Source: Rhodobacteraceae bacterium LMO-JJ12
GTDB taxonomy: Bacteria; Pseudomonadota; Alphaproteobacteria; Rhodobacterales; Rhodobacteraceae
DNA length: 64,000 nucleotides
Direction: 5' to 3'
NCBI GenBank assembly: GCA_021555075.1
Contig: JAKGBX010000003.1
Coordinates: forward strand, 310,001 to 374,000
The notes below the pieces were generated by a model. It was not told the DNA's origin, made no database searches, and worked only from the letters and a program-made list of their open reading frames with translations. Positions 1 through 8,154 of this stretch are shown here, in pieces. The position numbers and the translations under genes were made by a program. How positions within the stretch are numbered: position 1 is the first letter of the stretch; each line of letters begins with the position of its first letter.

Positions 1-521
1 GTTACGCGATGGGATTGTCCAACTGGTTTCGCGGCTGGTTTGAACCGATCGTCGAATTCATGCGGCCGGTTCCACCGCTGGCGTTGATTCCCTTGGTCAT
101 CATCTGGTTCGGTATCGGTGAAACCGGCAAGATCATCCTGTTGTTCCTTGCTTCACTCTGGATCATGGCGATTGCTGCCAGGGCAGGCGTATCAGGCGTG
201 AATATCTCAAAAGTCCACGCAGCATACTCACTTGGCGCAAGCAAGTTTCAGATCATGCGCTATGTCATCATGCCCAATTCATTGCCCGAGATTTTCACCG
301 GGGCGAGGGTGGCAATGGGGGTATGTTGGGGGACCGTTGTTGCTGCTGAGCTTGTTGCTGCGTCGGAGGGGGCGGGCATGATGATCATGGTCGCTTCGAA
401 ATTCCAACTGACCGACATTGTGTTGATGGGGATCATCCTGATCGGCGTTATCGGCTTTGCTATTGATATCTTGATGAGCAAAGCTGAGAACCTTCTGGTG
501 CCATGGAAGGGCAAAAGCTGA
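1..521 (+). CDS. ABC transporter permease, TauC/SsuC type (5' end outside window)
   Basis: Inner-membrane permease of a nitrate/sulfonate/taurine-type ABC importer. The reading frame is open to the window edge, and the visible 170-odd residues begin inside the family core, so the true start lies upstream. The family signature RPVPPLALIPLVIIWFGIGE and the EAA-loop region (AYSLGASKFQIMRYVIMPNSLPEI) are visible, with several hydrophobic membrane segments. The C terminus ends shortly after the last helix, as in TauC. The partner ATPase and binding protein are not in the window. The substrate cannot be read from the permease; sulfonate, taurine, nitrate or a pyrimidine precursor are all possible. 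Confidence 0.85.
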   Translation, partial: YAMGLSNWFRGWFEPIVEFMRPVPPLALIPLVIIWFGIGETGKIILLFLASLWIMAIAARAGVSGVNISKVHAAYSLGASKFQIMRYVIMPNSLPEIFTGARVAMGVCWGTVVAAELVAASEGAGMMIMVASKFQLTDIVLMGIILIGVIGFAIDILMSKAENLLVPWKGKS

Positions 522-600
522 CCAGAATTAATTTCTGGTTGCATGCGGGACGCACGTTACCCTGAAGCGTATCAATCAAACTGCGCTTAGGGGGGTGCCT

Positions 601-613
601 TGAAACGCTTTAG
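601..613 (-). repeat. CTAAAGCGTTTCA element overlapping a stop codon
   Basis: The minus strand reads CTAAAGCGTTTCA, and its TAA is the stop codon of the CBS-domain gene. An identical 13-mer sits over the stop codon of the TRAP binding-protein gene at 63185-63197. I recall AAAGCGTTTC as a frequent intergenic word in alphaproteobacteria; its function is unknown to me. Confidence 0.5.
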
Positions 614-1002
614 CCAAAGCGAAGGAAGACCTTTAGAAGGTCCGCGCGGTCAAGCATCCCGACGAGTTCACCGTTACGAATAACCGGATAGGTCCGGAAC
701 GACCGCTCAAGGAATACTTCAGCGGCCGTGACGAAATCGGTTTCGGACTCTATCGTGGCAATCTCGGTGCTCATTCGTTCGGCCACGGTCCCGTTCCACT
801 GCTGGTAATAGCTCGCGTTCAGAGCGGGACGAAAGCAGTCCTTCTCGGTAAGGATACCGATCAGCTGTCCCGCCGTGTCGACAACAGGTGCCGCCGATAT
901 GTTTCCCGATGCCAAGTATGCAGTGGCCTCGCGTATCGGGGTCTCGGGGGTCAGGCGCAGGAAGTCGGTCTGCATGATAGACGAGATTCGCTCCTCAGTC
1001 AT
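610..1002 (-). CDS. CBS-domain pair protein
   Basis: A 130-residue cytoplasmic protein made almost wholly of two CBS motifs (about residues 8-60 and 75-128). The first contains APVVDTAGQLIGILTEKD and the second YPVIRNGELVGMLDRADLL, both typical CBS endings. Such pairs bind adenosine nucleotides or S-adenosylmethionine and act as energy or ligand sensors. The start codon overlaps the end of nqrM by 8 bases, so it is the last gene of the NQR operon. A regulatory role for the Na+-NQR or its expression is inferred only from position. The specific ligand cannot be told from sequence. Confidence 0.85.
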   Translation of the reverse strand: MTEERISSIMQTDFLRLTPETPIREATAYLASGNISAAPVVDTAGQLIGILTEKDCFRPALNASYYQQWNGTVAERMSTEIATIESETDFVTAAEVFLERSFRTYPVIRNGELVGMLDRADLLKVFLRFG

Positions 1003-1168
1003 TTCCGTGCTCCAGTTTTTTGCGGTGCGGGCATCCGTCGCATCTGCTCTCGGGCAGGCAGGAAAGGCCCCCGCACGACGTCTGTGGTGGACGCCCCCTG
1101 ATCAACAAGCCAAGCGCCAGCCCGCCAAAGACGAGAAGGAAGATACCGATGGACAGGATCAATTCCAT
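995..1168 (-). CDS. nqrM: Na+-NQR maturation protein NqrM
   Basis: A 57-residue protein that an automatic caller may miss: one N-terminal membrane helix (MELILSIGIFLLVFGGLALG) followed by a cysteine-rich tail with SCGGLSC and CDGC, giving Cys32, Cys37, Cys43 and Cys46. This is the layout of NqrM (formerly DUF539), which is needed to assemble the iron centre between NqrD and NqrE. It lies directly after nqrF, where nqrM genes usually sit, and overlaps the CBS gene by 8 bases. The sequence offers a single ATG with no competing start. The family call rests on the helix plus the SCGG and four-Cys pattern and on context, so it is good but not certain. Confidence 0.8.
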   Translation of the reverse strand: MELILSIGIFLLVFGGLALGLLIRGRPPQTSCGGLSCLPESRCDGCPHRKKLEHGND

Positions 1169-1263
1169 TGGGGCGCCTCATGCAAGGACGCCTGCATCGA
1201 TGCCGACCGTGGCGTCCCTATTGGGTGTGTTGATGTGAAGGATCGGCGGGCAATTGTCATGGC

Positions 1264-2484
1264 TTACGTCCCGAAATCGTCGTTGAAGATGAAGCGGCGT
1301 TCGACACCCAGCCGCTCAAGCGTCGCGATAACGGCCGAAATCATGACTGGTGGCCCGCAGAGGTAGTATTCGCAGTCTTCCGGGGCAGGGTGGGCAGACA
1401 TACCTTTGCGCACAGTTTCGTGGATAAAGCCCGTCTCACCCGTCCAGCGATCCCCCGGCGCCGGATCGGACAGGGCCGGTGTCCAGGAAAAGGTTGGGTG
1501 ATTGGCGGCGATCCGTTCGAACTCGTCGACATAAAACAGATCGGCGGCGGTTCGCGCGCCGTAGAAATAGAACATCCGCCGAGTGGATCCCTGGCCGATC
1601 TGTTCGTGGATCAACGCGCGCAAAGGCGCCATCCCGACGCCGCCGCCGATGAACACCATATCCTTGTGCGTAGGCTGTGCATGGAATTCGCCGAATGGAC
1701 CGGCCACGGCGACGGTATCGCCGTCTTGCAGAGAAAACAGGTAGGACGACACGACACCCGGAGGAATTTCGTTTTCCTGACCTGCGGGCGGCACCGCGAG
1801 GCGGATATTGAACACGAGGCTGCCAGCGTCCTCGGGCCGGTTTGCGATGGAATAGGCGCGGCTGACGGGTGTGTCAGAGCTGCCCTTCAGTTCGCTCCAG
1901 CCAGACACCCGCCACGTTTCAATAAACCGGTTGGGAATGTCGAGCCGGGAGAAATCCAGATCGTAGGCAGGCGCGCGCAGCTGCATGTAGGCGCCCGCGC
2001 GGAAATCAATTTCTTTTCCCACTGGAAGATCGAGCACGAGTTCGCGGATCAGCGGAGCCAGCATTCGATTCGAGCGCACCCGGCAGTTAAAGCTGTCCGC
2101 TTCCAGAACCCCGGCCGCGATTGACACGTCTACCGCCCCGCGCAGATTGACCTGACAGGCCAGCCGGATATGAACCTTGCGCTCGTGGGGTGACAGGATA
2201 CCGCGCTCGGTCGCCACTGGCTGGCCCGCGCCTCCGCCCGTCACCTCGACACGGCAAAGCCCGCAAGTCCCCTTGCCGCCGCAGGCTGCGGGAACCGCAA
2301 CGCCCGCTTTATGCAGCACCGACAACAGGACATCGCCGCGCGCGGCGTCGATACGGGTGTCGCCGTTGATGGTTACGACGAGCGATTCCTGAGGGACGAG
2401 CGCATTGCGTGCAACCAAGAGTCCCACTGTCAGCAGCAGGACGAGCAGGATCAGCAGCAGGCTTCCGACGGCGATTTCGATCAT
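1264..2484 (-). CDS. nqrF: Na+-translocating NADH:quinone reductase subunit F
   Basis: NADH-oxidising entry subunit of the Na+-NQR, 406 residues, the usual length. The order is one N-terminal membrane helix (residues 3-25), a 2Fe-2S ferredoxin domain with Cys68, Cys74, Cys77 and Cys110, an FAD domain containing RAYSIANRPED (the RxYS motif), and an NADH domain ending YLCGPPVMISAV with a C-terminal NDDFGT. Electrons pass from NADH to FAD to 2Fe-2S and on to the membrane subunits. The ATG overlaps the nqrE stop (ATGA), so the two are translationally coupled. All cofactor residues appear intact. Confidence 0.95.
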   Translation of the reverse strand: MIEIAVGSLLLILLVLLLTVGLLVARNALVPQESLVVTINGDTRIDAARGDVLLSVLHKAGVAVPAACGGKGTCGLCRVEVTGGGAGQPVATERGILSPHERKVHIRLACQVNLRGAVDVSIAAGVLEADSFNCRVRSNRMLAPLIRELVLDLPVGKEIDFRAGAYMQLRAPAYDLDFSRLDIPNRFIETWRVSGWSELKGSSDTPVSRAYSIANRPEDAGSLVFNIRLAVPPAGQENEIPPGVVSSYLFSLQDGDTVAVAGPFGEFHAQPTHKDMVFIGGGVGMAPLRALIHEQIGQGSTRRMFYFYGARTAADLFYVDEFERIAANHPTFSWTPALSDPAPGDRWTGETGFIHETVRKGMSAHPAPEDCEYYLCGPPVMISAVIATLERLGVERRFIFNDDFGT

Positions 2485-3092
2485 ATCGCGACCATTTGTG
2501 CAAATGCCGCAAACCCGAGGGACATGAGGCCGGCCATGATGAAAGCGATGCCGAGGCCACGCAATCCCTCGGGCATGTCAGCATAGGCCAGCCGTGCTCG
2601 AAGCGCACCCAAGAGTATGACAGCAAGCGCAAAACCCGCGCCGCTGCCAAGGCCAAAGGCCACCGATTCGATGAAGTCATAGCGCCGCTCGACCATGAAC
2701 AGGCTACCCGCGAGGATTGCGCATTGCACGGTCAACAACGGTAGGAAGACGCCAAAGGAAGCATGGACAGTGGGCAAGAACCGGTCGAGCAGCATCTCGA
2801 TCAATTGAACGGTCGCCGCGATCACGCCTATGAAAGCGATAAGAGACAGATAAGAAAGATCGAGGGCGCCATACCCGGCCCAGGTTAGCGCGCCGGGGGC
2901 AAGAAACCCGTTATAGATCAGGTTGTTCAGCGGAACGGTGATGCCAAGGACGATAATCATCGCAACGCCGAGCCCAACCGCCGATTCAGTGCGCCGCGAA
3001 AGCGCCAGGAAGGTACACAGCCCCAGAAACAGGGTCAGTGGCATGTTGTCGACGAACATTGCACGCAGGAAGATCTCGACCGAGCCGCTCAT
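2481..3092 (-). CDS. nqrE: Na+-translocating NADH:quinone reductase subunit E
   Basis: A 203-residue polytopic membrane protein of the NqrE/RnfA family with about six helices. It includes the NMPLTLFLGLCTFLALSRR region, whose Cys belongs to the pair that, with NqrD, ligates the Fe centre in the membrane. A second conserved motif, LTVQCAILAGSLF, supplies the other cysteine. The start ATG overlaps the nqrD stop. Together with NqrD it forms the inverted-symmetry pair that carries electrons across the membrane during Na+ pumping. Confidence 0.94.
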   Translation of the reverse strand: MSGSVEIFLRAMFVDNMPLTLFLGLCTFLALSRRTESAVGLGVAMIIVLGITVPLNNLIYNGFLAPGALTWAGYGALDLSYLSLIAFIGVIAATVQLIEMLLDRFLPTVHASFGVFLPLLTVQCAILAGSLFMVERRYDFIESVAFGLGSGAGFALAVILLGALRARLAYADMPEGLRGLGIAFIMAGLMSLGFAAFAQMVAI

Positions 3093-3754
3093 GGCCGTGT
3101 CTCCTCGGTTGTCGGGGCCTCGAATGCGGGCGGTTCAGCTTGCTCGCGCCAGATCGAGCGGACCGCCCAGACGAGACCACCCAGTAGAAAAAAGGCGCTT
3201 GGTGCCAGCAGCATCAGGTTTAACGGTTCGAACCAGCCGCCCTGATCTACGGTAGGAATGAACTGATAACCGAGCAACCGACCTGTCCCGAACAGCTCAC
3301 GTATCGCCGCGATGATGGTAAGTACCAGCGCGTAACCGAGGCCGTTACCCAGAGCGTCGATCATCGACGCCAGCGGCGGGTTGTTACGCGCGAAAGATTC
3401 CGTGCGTCCAAGCACGAGGCAGTTCGTGGTGATCAGGCTGACATAGACCGACAGGCGTTGGCTGATATCAAAGAAATACGCCTGAAGAATCTGGTCGATT
3501 ACGATTACCAGCGACGCGACGATCAGGATTTGAACAATCAGGCGGATCGTGCTCGGGATGTGTCGCCGGATCAGGCTGACGATGCCCGCCGAGGCCACGA
3601 TCACGACGATCAACGACGCAGACATTGTCAACGCCGTGTCCAGCGTTGTGGTAACGGCGAGCGCCGAGCAGATCCCGAGAATTTGTAGCGTGACGGGGTT
3701 TTGCCGAATTAGTGGGTCTGTCAGTCGTTTCCAATAGCGCGCTTGTTCCGCCAT
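3089..3754 (-). CDS. nqrD: Na+-translocating NADH:quinone reductase subunit D
   Basis: A 221-residue polytopic membrane subunit of the NqrD/RnfE family. It starts MAEQARYWKRLTDPLIRQNPV, typical of NqrD, and carries the conserved ILGICSALAVT and ITTNCLVLGRTESFA motifs, whose cysteines ligate the intramembrane Fe centre with NqrE. The length is close to the family norm of about 210. It begins 3 bases after the nqrC stop and overlaps nqrE by 4 bases. Confidence 0.94.
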   Translation of the reverse strand: MAEQARYWKRLTDPLIRQNPVTLQILGICSALAVTTTLDTALTMSASLIVVIVASAGIVSLIRRHIPSTIRLIVQILIVASLVIVIDQILQAYFFDISQRLSVYVSLITTNCLVLGRTESFARNNPPLASMIDALGNGLGYALVLTIIAAIRELFGTGRLLGYQFIPTVDQGGWFEPLNLMLLAPSAFFLLGGLVWAVRSIWREQAEPPAFEAPTTEETRP

Positions 3755-3757
3755 GGC

Positions 3758-4558
3758 TCAGAACTCCCCGCGTCGGACGGCGTCGATAAGCGGCCCATAG
3801 CCCTTGGGACCAACCCAGAATCGGACCATGCGCGTGATTGCGTTGCTGGTCCGGGTCGCACCGGTAATGCCATCAACTTCGTATTCGGTATTCGCCGACG
3901 CGCGGGCCACCGAGAAGCGGAGCGTTCCCTTGTCATCGGCAATCTTTTTGCCTGCAAACTGGGACTGCCATTCGGCCTCTTCAATTCGTGCGCCAAGACC
4001 GGGTGTTTCCGATTGGTCGGTGATTGTCAGGCCTGCAATGGTGTTCATGTCGCCGCGCAGAGCGAGCATTGCACGGATCGGGCCATTGTAACCCGAACCG
4101 AGGATCGGAAGGATCAGGAGCGAGATCCGGTCGTCTTGGCGCAAGATGAAGATCTGCGCGATGTCGGGGCGCGCGCCGATGCCTGCGGTGTCCTGTTCCG
4201 GGGCAAGTTGCGTCCAATTCTGCGGGTCGTCGAGAGCGCCCTGAAGTGCTTGTGTCGTCAAGCCCTCGGCTGCACGCCCATTTTCAAGATCAACGATTAC
4301 GGAGGTCAGTGCGTTGCCGCCGGCGTCGGCGACGATATCTGCCATGCCGGGGATAGACGACAACAGACGATCCAGTCGAAGCTGCTCTTCGGCCGCGCGG
4401 TTCTGTGTTTGGATGGGGCGAAGATAGACTGTTGCCGCAGTTACCAGCACGGCACAGACCGCAGACAGCAGAAAGGCAACTACGATCGTTTTGGCGCGGC
4501 TTTCGTTGGGTTGCGCCAGCAGGCGTTGCCAAGCGGAAATCGGATTCAGATTAGTCAA
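3758..4558 (-). CDS. nqrC: Na+-translocating NADH:quinone reductase subunit C
   Basis: Membrane-anchored flavoprotein subunit, 266 residues. One N-terminal helix is followed by a periplasmic FMN-binding domain with the flavinylation motif VDGITGATRTSNAI. Thr235 (numbered from the chosen start) is the expected phosphoester-linked FMN site. I chose the TTG start at 4558 because AGGAGG precedes it by 7 bases and it overlaps the nqrB stop by only 8 bases. An ATG 45 bases upstream (4603) would overlap nqrB more and add residues unlike the family. FMN attachment would need an ApbE transferase, which is not in this window. Confidence 0.92.
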   Translation of the reverse strand: MTNLNPISAWQRLLAQPNESRAKTIVVAFLLSAVCAVLVTAATVYLRPIQTQNRAAEEQLRLDRLLSSIPGMADIVADAGGNALTSVIVDLENGRAAEGLTTQALQGALDDPQNWTQLAPEQDTAGIGARPDIAQIFILRQDDRISLLILPILGSGYNGPIRAMLALRGDMNTIAGLTITDQSETPGLGARIEEAEWQSQFAGKKIADDKGTLRFSVARASANTEYEVDGITGATRTSNAITRMVRFWVGPKGYGPLIDAVRRGEF

Positions 4559-5327
4559 GTTTGCGCCTCCTTCGTGCGACCCAAATGGACACGATGATTT
4601 CATCGACTAGCGGCATGGCAAGCGAGACGAGCAGCGCCGCGGATACAGCCATTTGCACGGCTGACGAGTCCTGCCAGGTCGCGTGAAACATCACGACGAG
4701 CCCTGCGTAGAGGGCGCCGTTCGCCCACGTACCCAACGGCGTTGATGCGCTGGCGACAGGATCGGCAACTAGCAGAATGAGGACGAGAAGCAGCGCAGGC
4801 CAGATCGCCAGCAGGCCCGGCTCGAGATACATTGCGGCGGCAAAAACCACGCCGGCACCGAACAGCAGGCGTATTGAGGCCACCCCGAACAGGGCCGCGA
4901 TAAGCGCTGTTGGAATGGCCGCCCAACCCAGCTGAATCGGCAGTTCCGGCCAGGGTGCCGCGGGAAAGCCAAAGCCAAGAATTGCCAGTGTCACTGTCGC
5001 CGGGTTGAGAATGTTGCGCCCCCAACCGCCAAAGGCCAACTCGCCAAACACGATCCCAAGGCTGACACCCAGCACGAGTTGCAGCGCGCTCAACTGCTCC
5101 GGGGCGAGGATGGCTGTGGTCAGTGCAGTGACCAAAACGGCAATGGATGGCGGTTGCGCGCGCGCCAACATCCAGATCAGTTGCCACATGCCGATACAAA
5201 GCGCGACGAAGACAAGTCTTGCCACCGCGCCCCAGCCATCGGCCAGAAGCCATGTTATGGCAATGGGCAGACTTGCACAAAGCAGCAACAGCGCCACGGT
5301 TTCCCGATCCCAGACACCTCGGATCAT
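4551..5327 (-). CDS. nqrB: NqrB-like subunit, short form lacking the FMN motif
   Basis: Membrane subunit of the NqrB/RnfD family, 258 residues against roughly 410 in classical NqrB. Family landmarks are present: LQLVLGVSLGIVFGELAFGG, RNILNPATVTLA, and a C-terminal half with VADPVASAS and AMPLVDEIIVSIWVARRRRK matching the NqrB end. Between the NPA motif and the later helices, classical NqrB has a DGxxGAT loop carrying covalent FMN. Here the frame passes straight from FGFPAAPWPELP to the next helix with no such motif. The frame is uninterrupted and coupled at both ends (ATGA overlap with nqrA, 8-base overlap with nqrC), so this is a compact variant rather than a frameshift. Start chosen at the ATG overlapping the nqrA stop. 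Confidence 0.85.
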   Translation of the reverse strand: MIRGVWDRETVALLLLCASLPIAITWLLADGWGAVARLVFVALCIGMWQLIWMLARAQPPSIAVLVTALTTAILAPEQLSALQLVLGVSLGIVFGELAFGGWGRNILNPATVTLAILGFGFPAAPWPELPIQLGWAAIPTALIAALFGVASIRLLFGAGVVFAAAMYLEPGLLAIWPALLLVLILLVADPVASASTPLGTWANGALYAGLVVMFHATWQDSSAVQMAVSAALLVSLAMPLVDEIIVSIWVARRRRKLD

Positions 5328-6601
5328 GCGGCTTCTTCCTCGGCGATTGCACACAGCATGTGGTGGAGAAGAGTCGAATGGCGCGGTTCGGCACAGGTCA
5401 CATAGTCGGCGAGCGTGAGGTCTTCACCGACAAGGGACAGCGCGCCGAGCCGCACGGCCGTTTCCCGGTCGCCGACCTCCAAGGCGCGCAGCATCGCCAT
5501 GGCCGGTAGGGCGCCACCAAGGGCGTGTTCGACGGCGGCCGTCGGGATGATGGGGCGGGGACGCGATGCGCGCTTCAGCGCAGATAGCAGCCAGTGCATG
5601 GGCGGCTGGGTTCCCGCAGCGTTCAGCACGCTGACTTGGCGGTCTCGCGTTCCCAACCAGCGCGCCTTTCGGCCCTCTAACAGGGATCCAGACAGCACGG
5701 CGTGCGGCCCGGGCGATATGCGGCCATGACAGAGGCTGCGCAAATCTGCGCCAGGTTGGCAGTGTACAAGCCGTGGCTCGGTCACGCCGGGCCCGCCTAT
5801 GGAAACAAGCCGTGTTTCCGGCACGAGACCGGTTTCAAGAAGCGCGCCAATGCCTGCCACATCTTCCAGGTGAATGTCCCAGATTGGTCGCGACAATGTC
5901 GCCGGATGATGCCGGTGGACGAGAAACCCGGGCAATCCCCAAGGGTGGAGCTTGGTTGCGTTCACCTTCTGGAGCCGCTCATGGGGGGCGACTTCGCGGA
6001 AACCTTCGTGCGCTTTCCCGCCCTGACATAGATAGACTGGCCCCGTGGTCAACCGCAGCAGGTGAGAGATGCCGATCGCGACATGCTCTTCGCGATCCTT
6101 GACGGCAAGGGTCGGATCGGGTGCCAGCGGTTTCGTATCAAACCCCATGACAAAGATGGCTGCTGGCGTCTCGTCGGGTAGCGGCGAACGCCCGAAGGGG
6201 CGCGACCGGAATGTAAGCCACAGCGCACTTTGCATCAGAAGCGAGCGCAGCGCGGCATCGTCTGTTTGAGCCGCCTGTATTGAATGTTGGTGGCGTCCGG
6301 CTTCATCTTCTCGAAACAATCGTATTTCGGACAATCGCCTGCCGGGAGCGAGATCAATCGAAGCGATGCGCCCGGCCATCGGTGCCACCTGGACGATTTC
6401 GGGGTGATGGCGCAGCCCCAAGATCGGTGCGCCCTGCGCAACGAGTTGGCCTTCCTTGACCAGCATCGTTATGCGCAGATCGTCGTCTGTCGACGCCCCG
6501 AGTGCTGCTTCTTCCGTGGTTATGCGTTCCACCAAGCTGTCTGCCGCAGGCACGGAGCCTCGGACATCAACTGTCAAGCCTGTCTGGCGTCTCCAAAGCA
6601 C
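5324..6601 (-). CDS. nqrA: Na+-translocating NADH:quinone reductase subunit A
   Basis: Peripheral cytoplasmic subunit of the Na+-NQR, 425 residues from the chosen start. The N terminus (RRQTGLTVDVRGSVPAADSL) aligns in pattern with the NqrA opening, followed by a biotinyl-lipoyl-like hinge region (VKEGQLVAQGAPIL, APMAGRIASI). An upstream in-frame ATG at 6733 would run into the divergent cytochrome gene starting at 6715. The GTG at 6601, with GGAG 8 bases upstream, fits the family start better. First gene of the operon nqrABCDEF-nqrM-CBS. Divergence from the family is considerable, so the call leans partly on position. Confidence 0.88.
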   Translation of the reverse strand: MLWRRQTGLTVDVRGSVPAADSLVERITTEEAALGASTDDDLRITMLVKEGQLVAQGAPILGLRHHPEIVQVAPMAGRIASIDLAPGRRLSEIRLFREDEAGRHQHSIQAAQTDDAALRSLLMQSALWLTFRSRPFGRSPLPDETPAAIFVMGFDTKPLAPDPTLAVKDREEHVAIGISHLLRLTTGPVYLCQGGKAHEGFREVAPHERLQKVNATKLHPWGLPGFLVHRHHPATLSRPIWDIHLEDVAGIGALLETGLVPETRLVSIGGPGVTEPRLVHCQPGADLRSLCHGRISPGPHAVLSGSLLEGRKARWLGTRDRQVSVLNAAGTQPPMHWLLSALKRASRPRPIIPTAAVEHALGGALPAMAMLRALEVGDRETAVRLGALSLVGEDLTLADYVTCAEPRHSTLLHHMLCAIAEEEAA

Positions 6602-6714
6602 AAAGATAGCTCCGCCGAAAGTCCACCTGGAGCCCAATATTGTTTGTGGCCCCGTGATCGCGTAATAGTATAGTAGGCGTTTCGGGACGCCGACTTCAAG
6701 TGAAGGTATGAGAC

Positions 6715-7887
6715 ATGATGCGCCGCGCCGCAAAGGTAATCCTCACCATTTTCGCATTCGCCACCCTGTTCGGGATCGGTATCAATCTTGAACCCAGAGG
6801 AAGTGCGGCCCAGCAGTCTGTCGAATCTGGCGAACCGATGTTCAAGATGCCGAAAAGCGGGCCGTTTTCACCCGAAAGCATCTCTATCCCGAATGCGAAG
6901 GCAATCGCAGCATGGGCACGGTCGGGACATGCGGACGCCGCATCAGAAGCTTTTACGCACTGGAACGATGAGGGCGCGATACCCCCGGAGTGTGCCATCT
7001 GCCATTCTGGTGTTGGTTTTCGGGCGTACCACGGCCTGGACGGTAACCCGAAGGGTTTGTCAAAAGAGCCCTTTCCGATAGGTGGGGTTGTCGACTGCGA
7101 AACATGCCACAATGCGGGGATGTCGCAGATTGCCGAAGTCGCGCTTCCGTCGGGAAGTATGCATCCGGTCAACAGCGGTGAGGCATCCTGCTTCACATGC
7201 CATCAGGGTCGGGCCAGCGGCGCGAGCGTAGAGAAAGCCGTCGCAGGCAAGGCGGAAGATGTTGGAAGCAGCGAGTTGCGCTTTGTGAACCCGCACTACA
7301 AGATTGCTGCGGCGACCAATCTTGGCGGCTATGCGGGCCTTGGCTATCAGTATCCGGGCAAGACCTATTCCGGTCGCTTTGATCATGCGAAACCGGTTGC
7401 CACATGTGTCTCGTGTCATGAACCGCATGAACTTAGCGTGTCCGAGGAAACCTGTTTGACCTGCCACCAATCCGGCGACCCCAAGACGATCCGCATCGCG
7501 CGTCAGAGCTATGACGGCAGCGGGAACACTAAAAAGGGCATTTACCACGATATCAGCGCCAACGCCGATCTTCTGATGATGTTGATCCAGGATTATGCAG
7601 CGGAAGTTGCCGGTAAACCCATCGTTTATGATGGCTCGCGCTATCCTTACTTCTTTGCCGATGCCAACGCAGATGGCCGGCCAGATATAGTTGAAGGTCG
7701 ACCGGTCGCATATTCCGATTTCACGCCGCGACTTCTCAAGGCGGCTTACAATTGGAAGTTTATCAAGGCCGATCCGGGCATCCATGTGCATAATCCTCAC
7801 TATGCGTTGGAACTTGGCTATGACTCGATAGAGGATCTGGCGGGAGCCTTGGGTCGCGACATGTCCGGGTTTGGCCTACTACGGTGA
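6715..7887 (+). CDS. Periplasmic pentaheme cytochrome c
   Basis: A 390-residue exported c-type cytochrome. An N-terminal hydrophobic segment (about residues 7-24) followed by SAAQQ looks like a signal peptide or anchor. Five CxxCH heme sites are visible at Cys93 (CAICH), Cys128 (CETCH), Cys159 (CFTCH), Cys231 (CVSCH) and Cys247 (CLTCH). The last 130 residues hold no heme motif. It is transcribed divergently from nqrA across a gap of about 110 bases, which suggests shared control and possibly an electron-transfer link with the NQR. I do not recognise a named family; NrfB-, NapC- and octaheme-type proteins have different heme counts or spacing. Confidence 0.85.
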   Translation: MMRRAAKVILTIFAFATLFGIGINLEPRGSAAQQSVESGEPMFKMPKSGPFSPESISIPNAKAIAAWARSGHADAASEAFTHWNDEGAIPPECAICHSGVGFRAYHGLDGNPKGLSKEPFPIGGVVDCETCHNAGMSQIAEVALPSGSMHPVNSGEASCFTCHQGRASGASVEKAVAGKAEDVGSSELRFVNPHYKIAAATNLGGYAGLGYQYPGKTYSGRFDHAKPVATCVSCHEPHELSVSEETCLTCHQSGDPKTIRIARQSYDGSGNTKKGIYHDISANADLLMMLIQDYAAEVAGKPIVYDGSRYPYFFADANADGRPDIVEGRPVAYSDFTPRLLKAAYNWKFIKADPGIHVHNPHYALELGYDSIEDLAGALGRDMSGFGLLR

Positions 7888-8154
7888 GCCTGCCTTGATG
7901 GTCGTTCAAGGCGTGACGATCTAGACCTTGGGATCTCGGTCTGTTTGGGTGATACAAACGATTTTTCAAAATTTCTGACTAGGCTTCCCGGTCGTCGGCA
8001 GAAAGTCGTTCATTGCTAGAAAATGTCTTTCATGAACTTCGAAGAGAGGCCAAGCGTTTCTTTCGAATGGAGAGGTGAGGGCTATGTCAACCTGAGCAGA
8101 TGGTGCGAAGCCGCCTTATAGCGAAAGGAGGGAAGCGCGATACTGTTCTTGCGT
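7888..8154. other. Convergent intergenic gap, no gene seen
   Basis: 267 bases between the ends of the cytochrome and histidine-kinase genes. No convincing reading frame, strong terminator hairpin or repeat was found. Confidence 0.5.

Noticed and set aside
4551-5327. NqrB as a frameshifted or deleted pseudogene
   Set aside because: The frame is continuous, retains N- and C-terminal family motifs, and is translationally coupled on both sides, so a genuine compact variant is more likely.
4600-5394. Long open frame in another phase over nqrB
   Set aside because: Its protein is arginine- and cysteine-rich with no domain, and it overlaps a recognisable membrane protein.
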